Below are positions 16,613-25,475 of a stretch of 64,000 nt of DNA, piece after piece. The notes beneath the pieces were generated by a model that searched no databases, was not told the DNA's origin, and was given only the letters and a program-made list of their open reading frames with translations. The position numbers were made by a program, and so were the translations under genes. The stretch covers positions 1 to 64,000 of the forward strand of contig NZ_JAHSTV010000008.1 of the NCBI RefSeq assembly GCF_019145235.1, given 5' to 3'. The DNA is from Pseudomonas farris (GTDB taxonomy: Bacteria; Pseudomonadota; Gammaproteobacteria; Pseudomonadales; Pseudomonadaceae). How positions within the stretch are numbered: position 1 is the stretch's first letter; the number at the start of each line of letters is the position of its first letter.

Positions 16613-18520
16613 ATGATCAGACAGACGTTGGCTGTACCGCTTGCCGGCTGCTTGCTCGCTATGGCCTGCACCCAGGCGATCGCGGCGCCCAACCCTTATT
16701 CGAATTTCATCGTCTTCGGCGATAGCCTCAACGATGCCGGGCAGTTTACCGACACGGGCGGCCCTCCCGGTTCGACCCTGCGCTTCACCAACCGGACCGG
16801 ACCGGTTTACCAGAACGGCAGCGGCGAAATCTATTCCGCCAACTCGACCCAACTGCTGGGTGAAAGGCTCGGGTTTTCACCGGACCAGACGGCCGCTTCA
16901 ACTTCGGCGGCGCGTGCGGCCCAGGGCCTGCCGGATGGCAATAACTGGGCCGTTGGAGGTTACCGCACCGACCAGATCCTCACCTCAATCACCAGCGTAT
17001 CCGCTACGGGTGAACGCACGCGTTCGGGCTATCTGCCGACAAACAACTTCAGCGCCGATCCGAATGCGCTGTATTACATTTCCGGGGGTGGTAACGATTT
17101 TCTTCAGGGACGTGTACAAAGTGGCGCTCAGGCGAATGCCGCTGCGGATCGACTGGCTAACAGCGTCCAGGTTTTGCAGGCTGCCGGCGCCCGGTACATC
17201 ATGGTATGGCTGCTGCCCGACCTGGGTTTGACGCCCGCCATCAATGGCACGCCCCAGCAGACACCTACCTCACTACTGAGCTCTGCCTTCAACCGGCAAC
17301 TGGTCACCCGTCTCGCGGGGATCGAAGCCGAAATCATCCCGCTGAACATTCCGTTGCTGCTGCAGGAAACCTTCGCCGACCCGGCGCGATTCGGTTTTGC
17401 TACAGGCCAGAACCTGACGGCGACCTGTTTCAGCGGCAACAGCTGCACCGAAAACCCTACGTATGGGATCAACAGTGCCACGCCGGATCCCAGCAAGCTG
17501 ATTTACAACGATGGGGTCCATCCGACTGAAGCCGGGCAAAAACTGATTTCCGACTACGCCTACTCCCTACTGGCTGCGCCGTGGGAGCTGACATTACTGC
17601 CGGAAATGGCCCACGCCACCTTGCGCGCGCACCAGGACGAACTGCGTAGTCAGTGGCAATCCGACTGGGAAAACTGGCAAGCCGTCGGCCAATGGCGCGC
17701 GATTGTTGCCGGCGGTGGTCAGCATCTGGATGTCGATAGCCAAAACAGCGGCGCCAGCGCCGACGGCAGCGGCTACAACCTGAATATCGGCGGCAGCTAT
17801 CGCCTTAATGAAGCTTGGCGCGTCGGTGTGGCAGCAGGCTTCTATCGCCAGAACCTGGAAGCAGGCAGCAACGATTCGGACTACAAACTCAATAGCTATC
17901 TGGCGACCGCCTTCGCCCAGTTCCAGGAGAATCGCTGGTGGGCCGATGCCGCATTGACCGGTGGCAAGCTGGATTACGACAATCTCGAACGCAAATTCGA
18001 CCTGGGTGTCAGCGAAGGCGCGGAAAAGGGTGATACCGATGGCTATCTCTGGGCGTTCAGCACTCGCCTTGGCTACGACATTGCCCAAGCGGGCAGCGAA
18101 TGGCACCTGTCACCGTTCATCAGCGCCGATTACGCCAAAGTGGAAGTCGACGGCTACTCGGAAAACAGCAACCGCTCCACGGCACTGACTTTTGATGATC
18201 AGACCCGAGACTCAAAACGCCTGGGTGTCGGCTTGCAGGGCAAATACAACTTCACCCGTCAGACCCAAGTATTTGGCGAATATGCCCACGAGCGCGAGTA
18301 CGAAGATGACGTTCAGAAGGTAAACATCGCCCTCAACAGCCTGCCGGTAAATGACTTCACGCTCGAAGGTTATACGCCGCAGAGCCACTTGAACCGTGTG
18401 AGCCTGGGGGTCAGCCACAAGTTGACCGCCGACCTGGCATTGCGTGGTGGTTACTCTTTCCGCAAGGATGATGACTTTACCCAGCAGGGCATCAACGTTG
18501 GGGTGACGTTGGATTTCTAA
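16613..18520 (+). CDS. GDSL autotransporter esterase (EstA/EstP type)
   Basis: Outer-membrane-anchored lipolytic esterase that displays its catalytic domain on the cell surface. The 635-residue protein has a signal peptide (cut near AIAA-PNPYS), a GDSL domain with nucleophile Ser38 in FGDSLNDAG, block III GGGNDF and the DGVHPTEAG Asp/His block. A C-terminal 12-strand autotransporter beta-barrel (about 350-635) ends in Phe, as expected for BAM substrates. The ATG at MIRQTL is preferred over an upstream TTG. It sits between trpE and trpG, separated from trpE by a terminator and a REP pair. P. aeruginosa EstA is linked to rhamnolipid production and motility; the role here is inferred. Confidence 0.92.
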   Translation: MIRQTLAVPLAGCLLAMACTQAIAAPNPYSNFIVFGDSLNDAGQFTDTGGPPGSTLRFTNRTGPVYQNGSGEIYSANSTQLLGERLGFSPDQTAASTSAARAAQGLPDGNNWAVGGYRTDQILTSITSVSATGERTRSGYLPTNNFSADPNALYYISGGGNDFLQGRVQSGAQANAAADRLANSVQVLQAAGARYIMVWLLPDLGLTPAINGTPQQTPTSLLSSAFNRQLVTRLAGIEAEIIPLNIPLLLQETFADPARFGFATGQNLTATCFSGNSCTENPTYGINSATPDPSKLIYNDGVHPTEAGQKLISDYAYSLLAAPWELTLLPEMAHATLRAHQDELRSQWQSDWENWQAVGQWRAIVAGGGQHLDVDSQNSGASADGSGYNLNIGGSYRLNEAWRVGVAAGFYRQNLEAGSNDSDYKLNSYLATAFAQFQENRWWADAALTGGKLDYDNLERKFDLGVSEGAEKGDTDGYLWAFSTRLGYDIAQAGSEWHLSPFISADYAKVEVDGYSENSNRSTALTFDDQTRDSKRLGVGLQGKYNFTRQTQVFGEYAHEREYEDDVQKVNIALNSLPVNDFTLEGYTPQSHLNRVSLGVSHKLTADLALRGGYSFRKDDDFTQQGINVGVTLDF

Positions 18521-18532
18521 ACCGCAGGCAAT

Positions 18533-18569
18533 AAAAAAACGCGGCGCCCTCATAGGCGCCGCGTTTTTT
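18533..18569. terminator. Bidirectional rho-independent terminator (esterase/trpE)
   Basis: A-run, stem GCGGCGCC-CTCATA-GGCGCCGC, T-run between the convergent esterase and trpE genes; it can serve both strands. Confidence 0.9.
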
Positions 18570-18585
18570 CAGGTGGTGAGATTCA

Positions 18586-18676
18586 TGTGGGAGCGAGCCT
18601 GCTCGCGATAGCGATGAGTCAGGCAACATCAATGTCAGCTGTGCTGGCCCCATCGCGAGCAGGCTCGCTCCCACAG
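18586..18676. repeat. REP-type inverted repeat pair (GAGCCTGCTC variant)
   Basis: GTGGGAGCGAGCCTGCTCGC and its inverse, ending in GCTCGCTCCCACAGG, lie between the terminator and the 3' end of trpE. The core GAGCCTGCTC differs from the GGGCTTGCTC variant elsewhere in the window but matches the copy after cca. Confidence 0.88.
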
Positions 18677-18689
18677 GTATTGCATGAAC

Positions 18690-20171
18690 TCAGGTGTCTG
18701 GCGTCTGCTCGGCCAGGGCCACGGCGCGGAACATGGCGCGGCGCTTGTTCAGGGTTTCTTCCCATTCCAGCGCCGGCACCGAGTCAGCAACGATGCCGCC
18801 ACCCGCCTGTACGTGCAGTTCGCCGTTCTTGATCACCGCGGTGCGGATCGCAATCGCGGTGTCCATGTTGCCGTTCCAGGCGAAGTAACCGACCGCGCCG
18901 CCGTAGACGCCACGCTTGACCGGTTCCAGCTCGTCGATGATTTCCATCGCGCGAATCTTCGGCGCACCAGACAAGGTGCCCGCCGGCAGGATCGCCCGCA
19001 GTGCGTCCATCGCCGTCAGCCCGGCCTTCAATTGGCCGGTAACGTTGGACACGATGTGCATCACGTTGGAATAACGCTCGATCACCATCTTCTCGGTGAG
19101 TTTCACCGAACCGATCTCCGAAACGCGACCGGTGTCGTTGCGGCCCAGATCGATCAGCATCAAGTGCTCGGCGATTTCCTTGTCGTCCGACAGCAGGTCT
19201 TTTTCCAGCGCCAGATCAGCCTCTTCGTTGGCGCCTCGCGGACGGGTGCCGGCAATCGGGCGCACGGTGATCAGGTTGTCTTCGACCCGCACCAGTACTT
19301 CCGGCGAACTGCCAACGACGTGGAAGTCGCCGAAGTTGAAGAAGTACATGTAAGGCGTCGGGTTGAAGCAGCGCAACGCCCGGTACAGGTCGATAGGCGC
19401 AGCCTTGAAGTCGATCGACATACGCTGGGACGGCACAACCTGCATGCAGTCACCGGCCAGGATGTATTCCTTGATGGTGTCGACGGCTTTTTCGTAATCG
19501 TCTTGGGTGAAGCTCGAGCGGAACACCGGATCAGCCGATTGTTGTTTGCTGAAATCCAGGCCACGGCGCGGAGTGATTGGCTGACGGAGTTGTTCCAGCA
19601 GCGTTTGCAGACGCGCCTGACCTTGCTCGAAGGCATCTTCCTGCGACGGGTCGGCCAGGACGATCGCGTGCATTTTGCCCGCGAGGTTGTCGAACACCAC
19701 CACTGCATCGGAGACCATCAGCAGAATGTCCGGTACACCCAGTGGATCCGGGTTCGGGCATTTGCCCAGACGCTTCTCCACGTAGCGCACGCAGTCATAA
19801 CCGAAGTAGCCCACCAGACCGCCATTGAAGCGCGGCAGACCGGCGATGGTCGGCACGTTGTAGCGCGCCTTGAAAGCTTCGACGAAGGCCAAGGGGTCTT
19901 CAACGTCGTGGCTTTCGATCTCTACGCCGTCGTGGGTCACGCTGACGTGGTGATCGTGAACCCGCAGCACGGTGCGGCACGGCAGGCCAATGATCGAATA
20001 ACGGCCCCATTTTTCGCCGCCCTGCACCGACTCCAGCAGGTAGGAGTTCGGCTCGTCGGCCAGTTTCAGGTAGATCGACAATGGCGTGTCGAAGTCGGCC
20101 AGGGTTTCGCAGGCAAGCGGGATGCGGTTGTAGCCGGCAGCGGCCAAACGCAGGAATTCTTCGCGGATCAT
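18690..20171 (-). CDS. trpE: Anthranilate synthase component I
   Basis: Converts chorismate to anthranilate using ammonia from TrpG. The 493-residue protein has an N-terminal regulatory region with the LLESVQGGEKWGRYS motif associated with tryptophan feedback binding, and the chorismate-binding core with PSPYMYF-like NPTPYMYFF, AGTRPRG, LIDLGRNDTGRV and GTLSGAPKIRAMEI. It is the last gene of rpe-gph-trpE, 70 bp after gph. That spacer holds a stem-loop just after a Trp-rich leader that coincides with the end of gph. Confidence 0.97.
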   Translation of the reverse strand: MIREEFLRLAAAGYNRIPLACETLADFDTPLSIYLKLADEPNSYLLESVQGGEKWGRYSIIGLPCRTVLRVHDHHVSVTHDGVEIESHDVEDPLAFVEAFKARYNVPTIAGLPRFNGGLVGYFGYDCVRYVEKRLGKCPNPDPLGVPDILLMVSDAVVVFDNLAGKMHAIVLADPSQEDAFEQGQARLQTLLEQLRQPITPRRGLDFSKQQSADPVFRSSFTQDDYEKAVDTIKEYILAGDCMQVVPSQRMSIDFKAAPIDLYRALRCFNPTPYMYFFNFGDFHVVGSSPEVLVRVEDNLITVRPIAGTRPRGANEEADLALEKDLLSDDKEIAEHLMLIDLGRNDTGRVSEIGSVKLTEKMVIERYSNVMHIVSNVTGQLKAGLTAMDALRAILPAGTLSGAPKIRAMEIIDELEPVKRGVYGGAVGYFAWNGNMDTAIAIRTAVIKNGELHVQAGGGIVADSVPALEWEETLNKRRAMFRAVALAEQTPDT

Positions 20172-20310
20172 GAGGTGCCTCGTGGCTTGAGGGTCTAACG
20201 GTCAGGTGTGCAAACGCGCCGGTATGCCGGCCAGGAACAAGTCAGGCGCGCCAACGCCAGCGGGCCAGGGCCTTGATGACTTTCATCCAGAGTTTGCGAG
20301 TGACCACCAC
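20172..20310 (-). promoter_or_regulatory. trpE leader/attenuator region overlapping the 3' end of gph
   Basis: The last 22 codons of gph (from a GTG at 20310) read as a leader peptide ending ARWRWRA-stop, with three Trp codons. After the stop comes a hairpin GCCGG-CATA-CCGGC followed by GCGTTT. CGCGCC at the leader stop can instead pair with GGCGCG, which overlaps the hairpin's 3' arm, giving mutually exclusive structures. No separate strong SD is visible, so leader translation may simply be the end of gph translation. Confidence 0.55.
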
Positions 20311-21060
20311 GATGGCGTTTCCAGGAGGGGATTGAACAGCGTCGGGCAACGTTATCTCAGCGGCCGGATCCAGGCAACCGGGAATTAGTTTGCGCAGATC
20401 ATCGATCACCAGCGCCGGCAATTCTTCGGCAATCGGTCGACCATGGTTATAGCCGTAACTGAGGGCCACGCACTTGACCCCCGCCGCTTTCGCCGCCAGC
20501 ACATCGCTGCGCGAGTCGCCGACGAACAACGATTGCGACGCCGGAATGTTGGCCATTTTCATCACGAAAAACAGCGCGGCCGGGTCAGGTTTCTTATTCG
20601 GCAGGGTGTCGCCACCGATGATCCATTTGAAGTAACGGCCGATCTTCATCTGATCCAGCAGCGGCGCGACAAAGCGCTCCGGCTTGTTGGTGATCAGCGC
20701 CATTTCGATGCCTTGTTTATTCAGCCACTTGAGGGTGTCACGCACGCCGGGGTAAACCACCGTCAGATCGTGACCGTCCTCATAAAAGCCGTTGAACAAT
20801 TCCAGGGCATGCTCGGCCTCGACCTCATCGACGCCCTCGGCGTCGATGTGATTAGCCAAGGCCCGGCGCACCAGCATGTGCACCCCGTTGCCAACCCACT
20901 CCCGCACCGGTTCGATACCGGCAGGTTGACGCCCGAGTTTGAGCAGCATGTTATCCACAGCCGCCGCGAGATCAGGGACCGAATCGACCAGCGTGCCATC
21001 CAGATCGAACATCACCAGCCGCGGCAAACGCCCGGGGAACAGCTGCTCAAAACCACTCAT
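20242..21060 (-). CDS. gph: Phosphoglycolate phosphatase
   Basis: HAD-superfamily phosphatase that removes 2-phosphoglycolate formed during DNA repair and metabolism. The 272-residue protein has the catalytic FDLDGTLVDS with Asp19/Asp21, ITNKPERF (motif II) and VGDSRSDVLAAKAAG (motif IV). It overlaps rpe by 4 bp. The final ~40 residues exceed the HAD core and end with a Trp/Arg-rich tail almost identical to the trpGDC leader peptide, so the tail may exist for trpE regulation rather than catalysis. Confidence 0.93.
   Translation of the reverse strand: MSGFEQLFPGRLPRLVMFDLDGTLVDSVPDLAAAVDNMLLKLGRQPAGIEPVREWVGNGVHMLVRRALANHIDAEGVDEVEAEHALELFNGFYEDGHDLTVVYPGVRDTLKWLNKQGIEMALITNKPERFVAPLLDQMKIGRYFKWIIGGDTLPNKKPDPAALFFVMKMANIPASQSLFVGDSRSDVLAAKAAGVKCVALSYGYNHGRPIAEELPALVIDDLRKLIPGCLDPAAEITLPDAVQSPPGNAIVVVTRKLWMKVIKALARWRWRA
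20349..20377 (-). promoter_or_regulatory. Predicted internal promoter for trpE within gph
   Basis: On the minus strand TTGCCT (20377-20372) and TAACGT (20354-20349) are 17 bp apart. A transcript starting near 20342 would begin about 30 bp before the GTG of the leader frame. Prediction by eye. Confidence 0.4.
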
Positions 21061-21731
21061 GGACGAGCCAGCGCCAGTTCGGAGCGCATTTTTTCAATCA
21101 CTTCCTGGTAGTTCGGCGCATTAAAGATCGCCGAACCGGCGACGAAGGTGTCGGCGCCGGCAGCAGCGATTTCGCGAATGTTGTTCACGTTCACCCCACC
21201 GTCGATTTCCAGGCGGATATCACGACCGGAGGCATCAATCAGCGCCCGCGCTTCACGCAACTTATCGAGAGTGCCGGGAATGAACTTCTGCCCGCCGAAG
21301 CCTGGGTTGACGCTCATCAGGAGGACCATGTCGACCTTGTCCATCACGTACTTGAGCACATCCAGCGGGGTCGCCGGGTTGAACACCAGGCCCGCCTTGC
21401 AGCCGCCTTCGCGGATCAATTGCAGGGAACGGTCGACGTGCTGCGTGGCTTCCGGGTGGAAGGTAATGTAGGTCGCACCGGCTTCGATGAAGTCACCGAC
21501 GATGCGGTCCACCGGGCTGACCATCAGGTGCGCGTCGATCGGCGCGGTCACGCCGTACTTGCGCAGCGCGGCGCAGACCATCGGGCCGATGGTCAGGTTT
21601 GGCACGTAGTGATTGTCCATGACATCGAAGTGCACGAAGTCGGCGCCGGCGGCCAGGACGTTGTCCACTTCCTCGCCCAGGCGGGCGAAGTCGGCGGAGA
21701 GAATCGACGGAGCAATGACGAAGGGCTGCAT
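21057..21731 (-). CDS. rpe: Ribulose-phosphate 3-epimerase
   Basis: Interconverts ribulose-5-phosphate and xylulose-5-phosphate in the pentose phosphate pathway. The 224-residue TIM barrel has FVIAPSILSADFARLG, HFDVMDNHYVPNLTIGP (metal His/Asp), the LMSVNPGFGGQ loop and the phosphate-binding DGGVN and AGSAIF ends. The ATG at MQPFVIAPS is used; upstream in-frame codons enter the intergenic space. It is the first gene of rpe-gph-trpE. Confidence 0.97.
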   Translation of the reverse strand: MQPFVIAPSILSADFARLGEEVDNVLAAGADFVHFDVMDNHYVPNLTIGPMVCAALRKYGVTAPIDAHLMVSPVDRIVGDFIEAGATYITFHPEATQHVDRSLQLIREGGCKAGLVFNPATPLDVLKYVMDKVDMVLLMSVNPGFGGQKFIPGTLDKLREARALIDASGRDIRLEIDGGVNVNNIREIAAAGADTFVAGSAIFNAPNYQEVIEKMRSELALARP

Positions 21732-21817
21732 GACGCACCTTTTTTGAGCAGAATCACGATGGCGCGCATTGTATACCTCATGCTTTGACGCGCGCACCGT
21801 GCTGCGATGATTGGGTA

Positions 21818-22966
21818 CTAATAGGCCGCTCGGTAGATCTTCTCGATATCGACAGCACTCAGCTTGCGCGGATTGTTGCGCATCAGGCGCTCGATGCCGG
21901 CGGCTTCCGCGGCCATGGCCGGGATCGCGTCCTCGGGCACCCCGAAACTGCGCAGGCCCAACGGGATTTCCACCGCGGCACACAGCTCGGTCATCGCCTC
22001 CACGGCTTTGTCCGCCGCTTCGTTCGCGCTCAGATGAGCAGTCTTCACCCCCATGGCCTCGGCAATATCCTGCATACGCTCCACGCAAGCCATCTTGTTC
22101 CAGGTCATGACATACGGCAGCAGCAAGGCATTGCTGACGCCATGGGCGATGTTGAAACGCCCACCCAACGGATACGCCAACGCATGCACCGCGCCGACCC
22201 CGGCATTGCCGAACGCCATGCCGGCCATCAGGCTGGCGGTGGCCATGTCTTCGCGGGCCTGCAGATGAGATGGATTGGCGTAGGCCTTGGGCAGCGCCTT
22301 GGTAATCAGCTTGATCGCGCCAATGGCCAGGGCATCGGTAATTGGCGAGGCATTAAGCGACAGGTAGGACTCGATGGCATGCACCAGCGCATCGACGCCA
22401 CTGGCAGCGGTGACACTGCGCGGGCAGGTCAGGGTCATTTGCGGGCTGACCAGCGCCACATCCGGCAACAGGTAATCGCTGACTATGCCCTTCTTCAGCT
22501 GCGCGACCTTGTCGGAGAGGATGGCCACGTTGGTCACTTCCGAACCGGTGCCGGCAGTGGTCGGGATGGCAATCAGCGGCGGGCCTTTGCGCGGCACCTG
22601 ATCGACGCCGAACAAATCCTCCAGGGCGCCGTGGTAACCGGCATAGGCCGCAACACTCTTGGCGATGTCGATGGCACTGCCGCCACCGAGGCCGATCAGT
22701 CCGTCATGCCCGCCTTCACGGTAAACCCGCATGCAATCTTCGACGATGGCGATTTCCGGGTCCGGCAACACCCGGTCGAAAATCTCGTAACTGCGCTCGC
22801 CCAGCTGCGCCAGCGCCAGCTCTACCGTGCCGGACTTGACCAGAGCGGCGTCGGTAACGATCAGCGGGTTGTCGACATCCAGGCGTGTGAGCTCAGCCGC
22901 CAGTTGCTCGATGGCACCTGCGCCGGTGATCAGTTTGTGAGCGATTTTGAAAGAGGAAAGACTCAT
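21818..22966 (-). CDS. Iron-containing alcohol dehydrogenase
   Basis: Fe2+-dependent NAD(P) alcohol dehydrogenase (group III family). The 382-residue protein has the GLGGGSAIDIAKSVA cofactor loop, PTTAGTGSEVT, and the metal-binding GVGAVHALAYPLGGRFNIAHG with its histidines. The substrate is unknown. It lies between an amine/amino-acid ABC operon and rpe, so a role in reducing or oxidising an omega-hydroxy acid or semialdehyde from that pathway is possible but only inferred from position. Confidence 0.87.
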   Translation of the reverse strand: MSLSSFKIAHKLITGAGAIEQLAAELTRLDVDNPLIVTDAALVKSGTVELALAQLGERSYEIFDRVLPDPEIAIVEDCMRVYREGGHDGLIGLGGGSAIDIAKSVAAYAGYHGALEDLFGVDQVPRKGPPLIAIPTTAGTGSEVTNVAILSDKVAQLKKGIVSDYLLPDVALVSPQMTLTCPRSVTAASGVDALVHAIESYLSLNASPITDALAIGAIKLITKALPKAYANPSHLQAREDMATASLMAGMAFGNAGVGAVHALAYPLGGRFNIAHGVSNALLLPYVMTWNKMACVERMQDIAEAMGVKTAHLSANEAADKAVEAMTELCAAVEIPLGLRSFGVPEDAIPAMAAEAAGIERLMRNNPRKLSAVDIEKIYRAAY

Positions 22967-23081
22967 GTGCGCAGCCTCTTATAGATAGGGGAGCTGGGCA
23001 CAATAGTAGCTGGGGATTGGGGTTTGTCTGCTATTCAGATCATAAATGACCGAACATGCATGGCGGGATCGATACAAATCA

Positions 23082-23176
23082 AATGTGGGAGCGGGCTTGC
23101 TCGCGAAAGCGGAGTGTCAGCCGACGTGTATGTCGAATGTTCCGCCGCCTTCGCGAGCAAGCCCGCTCCCACATTT
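23082..23176. repeat. REP-type inverted repeat pair
   Basis: ATGTGGGAGCGGGCTTGCTC and the inverse GAGCAAGCCCGCTCCCACAT lie between the last permease gene and the iron dehydrogenase gene, marking the end of the ABC operon. Confidence 0.88.
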
Positions 23177-23192
23177 TGAGCTGTGTGTAATT

Positions 23193-24017
23193 TCAGACCT
23201 GCGCGGTGCGCAGTTTTTCGCTGCGCCCGCGCAGCCACTCCAGCGTCAGCAACAGGATCACCGAGAACGCAATCAGCAGCGTCGCGGCAGCGGCGATCGT
23301 CGGGCTGAGGTTTTCACGGATGCCGCTGAACATCTGCCGAGGCAAGGTCGCTTGTTCCGGACCGGCAAGGAACAGCGTCACCACCACTTCGTCGAACGAG
23401 GTGGCGAAGGCAAACAGCGCACCGGAAATCACGCCCGGCGCAATCAACGGCAATGTCACTCGACGAAACGCGGTCAACGGCGAAGCCCCCAGACTTGCAG
23501 CGGCCCGTACCAGGTTCTGGTTAAACCCCTGCAAGGTCGCCGACACCGTGATGATCACAAACGGCACACCCAATACGGCGTGCACGACGATCAGCGAGAT
23601 GTAGCTATTGCCAAACCCCAGCGGGGCAAAAGTCAGGTAACTGGCCACACCAATGATCACTACCGGCACCACCATCGGCGAAATCACCAGCGCCATCACC
23701 AGCGGTTTGCCCGGGAAATCACCCCGGGTCAGGCCGATTGCCGCCAGCGTGCCGAAGATCATCGCCAGCACCGTCGCGGCCGGGGCCACGATCATGCTGT
23801 TCTTCAACGAACGCATCCATTCCGCCGAGGCAAAGAAGTCCTGGTACCAGTGCAGCGAGAAGCCTTGCAGCGGATAGACCAGAAAACTCCCCGAGTTGAA
23901 CGACAGCGGAATGATCACCAGCACCGGCAGGATCAGGAACAACAGGATCAGCCCGCAGAGAATGCGCAAGCTGTAGAACCACACCCGTTCGATGGGCGAC
24001 ATATAAGGACTCAGCAT
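23193..24017 (-). CDS. agtD: ABC transporter permease, PotC type (AgtD-like)
   Basis: Inner-membrane subunit of an amine/amino-acid importer. The 274-residue protein has six hydrophobic helices and the permease EAA loop AAASLGASPLTAFRRVTLPLIAPG facing the ATPase. The start follows the first permease gene by 12 bp. In P. aeruginosa the equivalent operon between the kinase genes and rpe is agtABCD, for uptake of 5-aminovalerate and GABA. The symbol rests on gene order and family type. Confidence 0.82.
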   Translation of the reverse strand: MLSPYMSPIERVWFYSLRILCGLILLFLILPVLVIIPLSFNSGSFLVYPLQGFSLHWYQDFFASAEWMRSLKNSMIVAPAATVLAMIFGTLAAIGLTRGDFPGKPLVMALVISPMVVPVVIIGVASYLTFAPLGFGNSYISLIVVHAVLGVPFVIITVSATLQGFNQNLVRAAASLGASPLTAFRRVTLPLIAPGVISGALFAFATSFDEVVVTLFLAGPEQATLPRQMFSGIRENLSPTIAAAATLLIAFSVILLLTLEWLRGRSEKLRTAQV

Positions 24018-24029
24018 TTCATTCTCCCC

Positions 24030-25277
24030 TTAGCTCAGGCGCAGGCGACTGGCGCCCACCAGCCAGCTGTAAATCAGATAAAGCACCACAGTCGCCAGCA
24101 GCAATAGCCCACCGAGAGCGGTCGCCATGCCCCAGTTGATGCTGGTGTTGGTGTAGAAGGCGACGAAATAACTGACCATCTGATCGTTCGGGCTGCCCAG
24201 CAACGCCGGGGTGATGTAGTAGCCGATGGCGAGGATAAACACCAACAGGCAACCGGCGCCGACACCGGCATAGGTCTGCGGGAAATACACCCGCCAGAAA
24301 CTGGCGAACGGATGGCAGCCGAGGGAAATCGCTGCGCGCATGTAAGTCGGCGAGATGCCTTTCATCACGCTGTAGATCGGCAGAATCATGAACGGCAGCA
24401 GGATGTGCACCATCGAGATGTAAACCCCGGTGCGGTTGAATACCAGCTCCAGCGGTTTATCGATGATGCCCATGGCCATCAGACCGCTGTTGATCAAGCC
24501 GCCCGATTGCAGCAACACGATCCACGCGGCGACTCGCACCAGAATCGAGGTCCAGAACGGCAACAGCACCAGAATCATCAACAGGTTGCTTTGCCGCGAT
24601 GGCAGGTTCGCCAGCAGGTAGGCCAACGGATAGGCCAGCACCAGGCAAATCACGGTGATGATCAGGCCCATCCAGAAGGTCCGGGCGAAGATATCGAGGT
24701 AGATCGCCTGATCGGGGGTGGCCGGGGCCACTTCGCCGAGGTCGTCGATACGGTGGTCGACGGCGGCCAGCAGGTAATAAGACGTGATGTTACTGGTGTT
24801 GCGACGCACGACCTGCCAATAGGCCGGGTCGCCCCAACGCTCGTCCAGCGCTTCCAGCGCTTCTTTATAAGAAGCCGGCTCCGTGGCGAACGGCAAGGCG
24901 CGTGCGGTTTTGGTCAGCAGGCTGCGGTAGCCGGCCAACTCCATGTTCAAGCGCTTGGACAAGTCACCCAAGGTCTGATTCTTGCGGGCTTCGGCGAGGT
25001 CTTCGCTGGCGGCCTTGTACACAGGCTCTGCCGGCAGGCCTCGGCCATCCCAACTGGCGATGGCAGCCACGGTGCGCGGCATGGCGCCGACCACTTCCGG
25101 GTTACCGACGCTTTTGTAGAGCAGCGCCACGATCGGCACCAAAAACACCAACAACAGAAACAGCACCAACGGCGCGATCAAGGCTTGTGCTTTCCAGCGG
25201 TTGATCCGCTCGGCGTGCTTGAGCCGCTGCTTCAAGGTGGGGTCAGTGCCCGCGTTCACGGGAACGGCGATAGCCAT
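24030..25277 (-). CDS. agtC: ABC transporter permease, PotB type (AgtC-like)
   Basis: Inner-membrane permease pairing with the PotC-type subunit. The 415-residue protein is longer than PotB (about 280) because of a periplasmic insertion of ~140 residues between the first helix (about 33-55) and the second (about 205), a feature of the extended PotB/AgtC subgroup. The EAA loop reads RAAISLGCHPFASFWRVYFPQTYAG. The start MAIAVPVN is used; upstream frame codes run into the repeat. It is preceded by a large repeat hairpin separating it from the binding-protein gene. Confidence 0.82.
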   Translation of the reverse strand: MAIAVPVNAGTDPTLKQRLKHAERINRWKAQALIAPLVLFLLLVFLVPIVALLYKSVGNPEVVGAMPRTVAAIASWDGRGLPAEPVYKAASEDLAEARKNQTLGDLSKRLNMELAGYRSLLTKTARALPFATEPASYKEALEALDERWGDPAYWQVVRRNTSNITSYYLLAAVDHRIDDLGEVAPATPDQAIYLDIFARTFWMGLIITVICLVLAYPLAYLLANLPSRQSNLLMILVLLPFWTSILVRVAAWIVLLQSGGLINSGLMAMGIIDKPLELVFNRTGVYISMVHILLPFMILPIYSVMKGISPTYMRAAISLGCHPFASFWRVYFPQTYAGVGAGCLLVFILAIGYYITPALLGSPNDQMVSYFVAFYTNTSINWGMATALGGLLLLATVVLYLIYSWLVGASRLRLS

Positions 25278-25341
25278 GGCGTACTCCGGAAATCTTTGAT
25301 CATTGCAAAGGTGGCAAACGCCGCCTCGAACTTTTGGTGCT

Positions 25342-25444
25342 GATCGTTCCCACACTCTGCGTGGGAACGCATCCAGTGACGCTCTGCGTCACAGGGACGC
25401 GGAGCGTCCCGGGCGGCATTCCCACGCAGAGCGTGGGAACGATC
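25342..25444. repeat. Large imperfect palindromic repeat inside the ABC operon
   Basis: GATCGTTCCCACACTCTGCG and the inverse CGCAGAGCGTGGGAACGATC bound about 100 bp that also contains GACGCTCTGCGTC and GGGACGCGGAGCGTCCC hairpins. It belongs to a second dispersed Pseudomonas repeat family, distinct from the GGGCTTGCTC REPs, and lies between the binding-protein and permease genes. Confidence 0.85.
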
Positions 25445-25475
25445 ATCCGGTCAACCGTCGTCCCGTGTGGCGTGG

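Noticed and set aside
16254..16616. 120-residue plus-strand frame across the trp leader
   Set aside because: It covers the opposite-strand leader peptide, hairpins and promoter and has no start signal.
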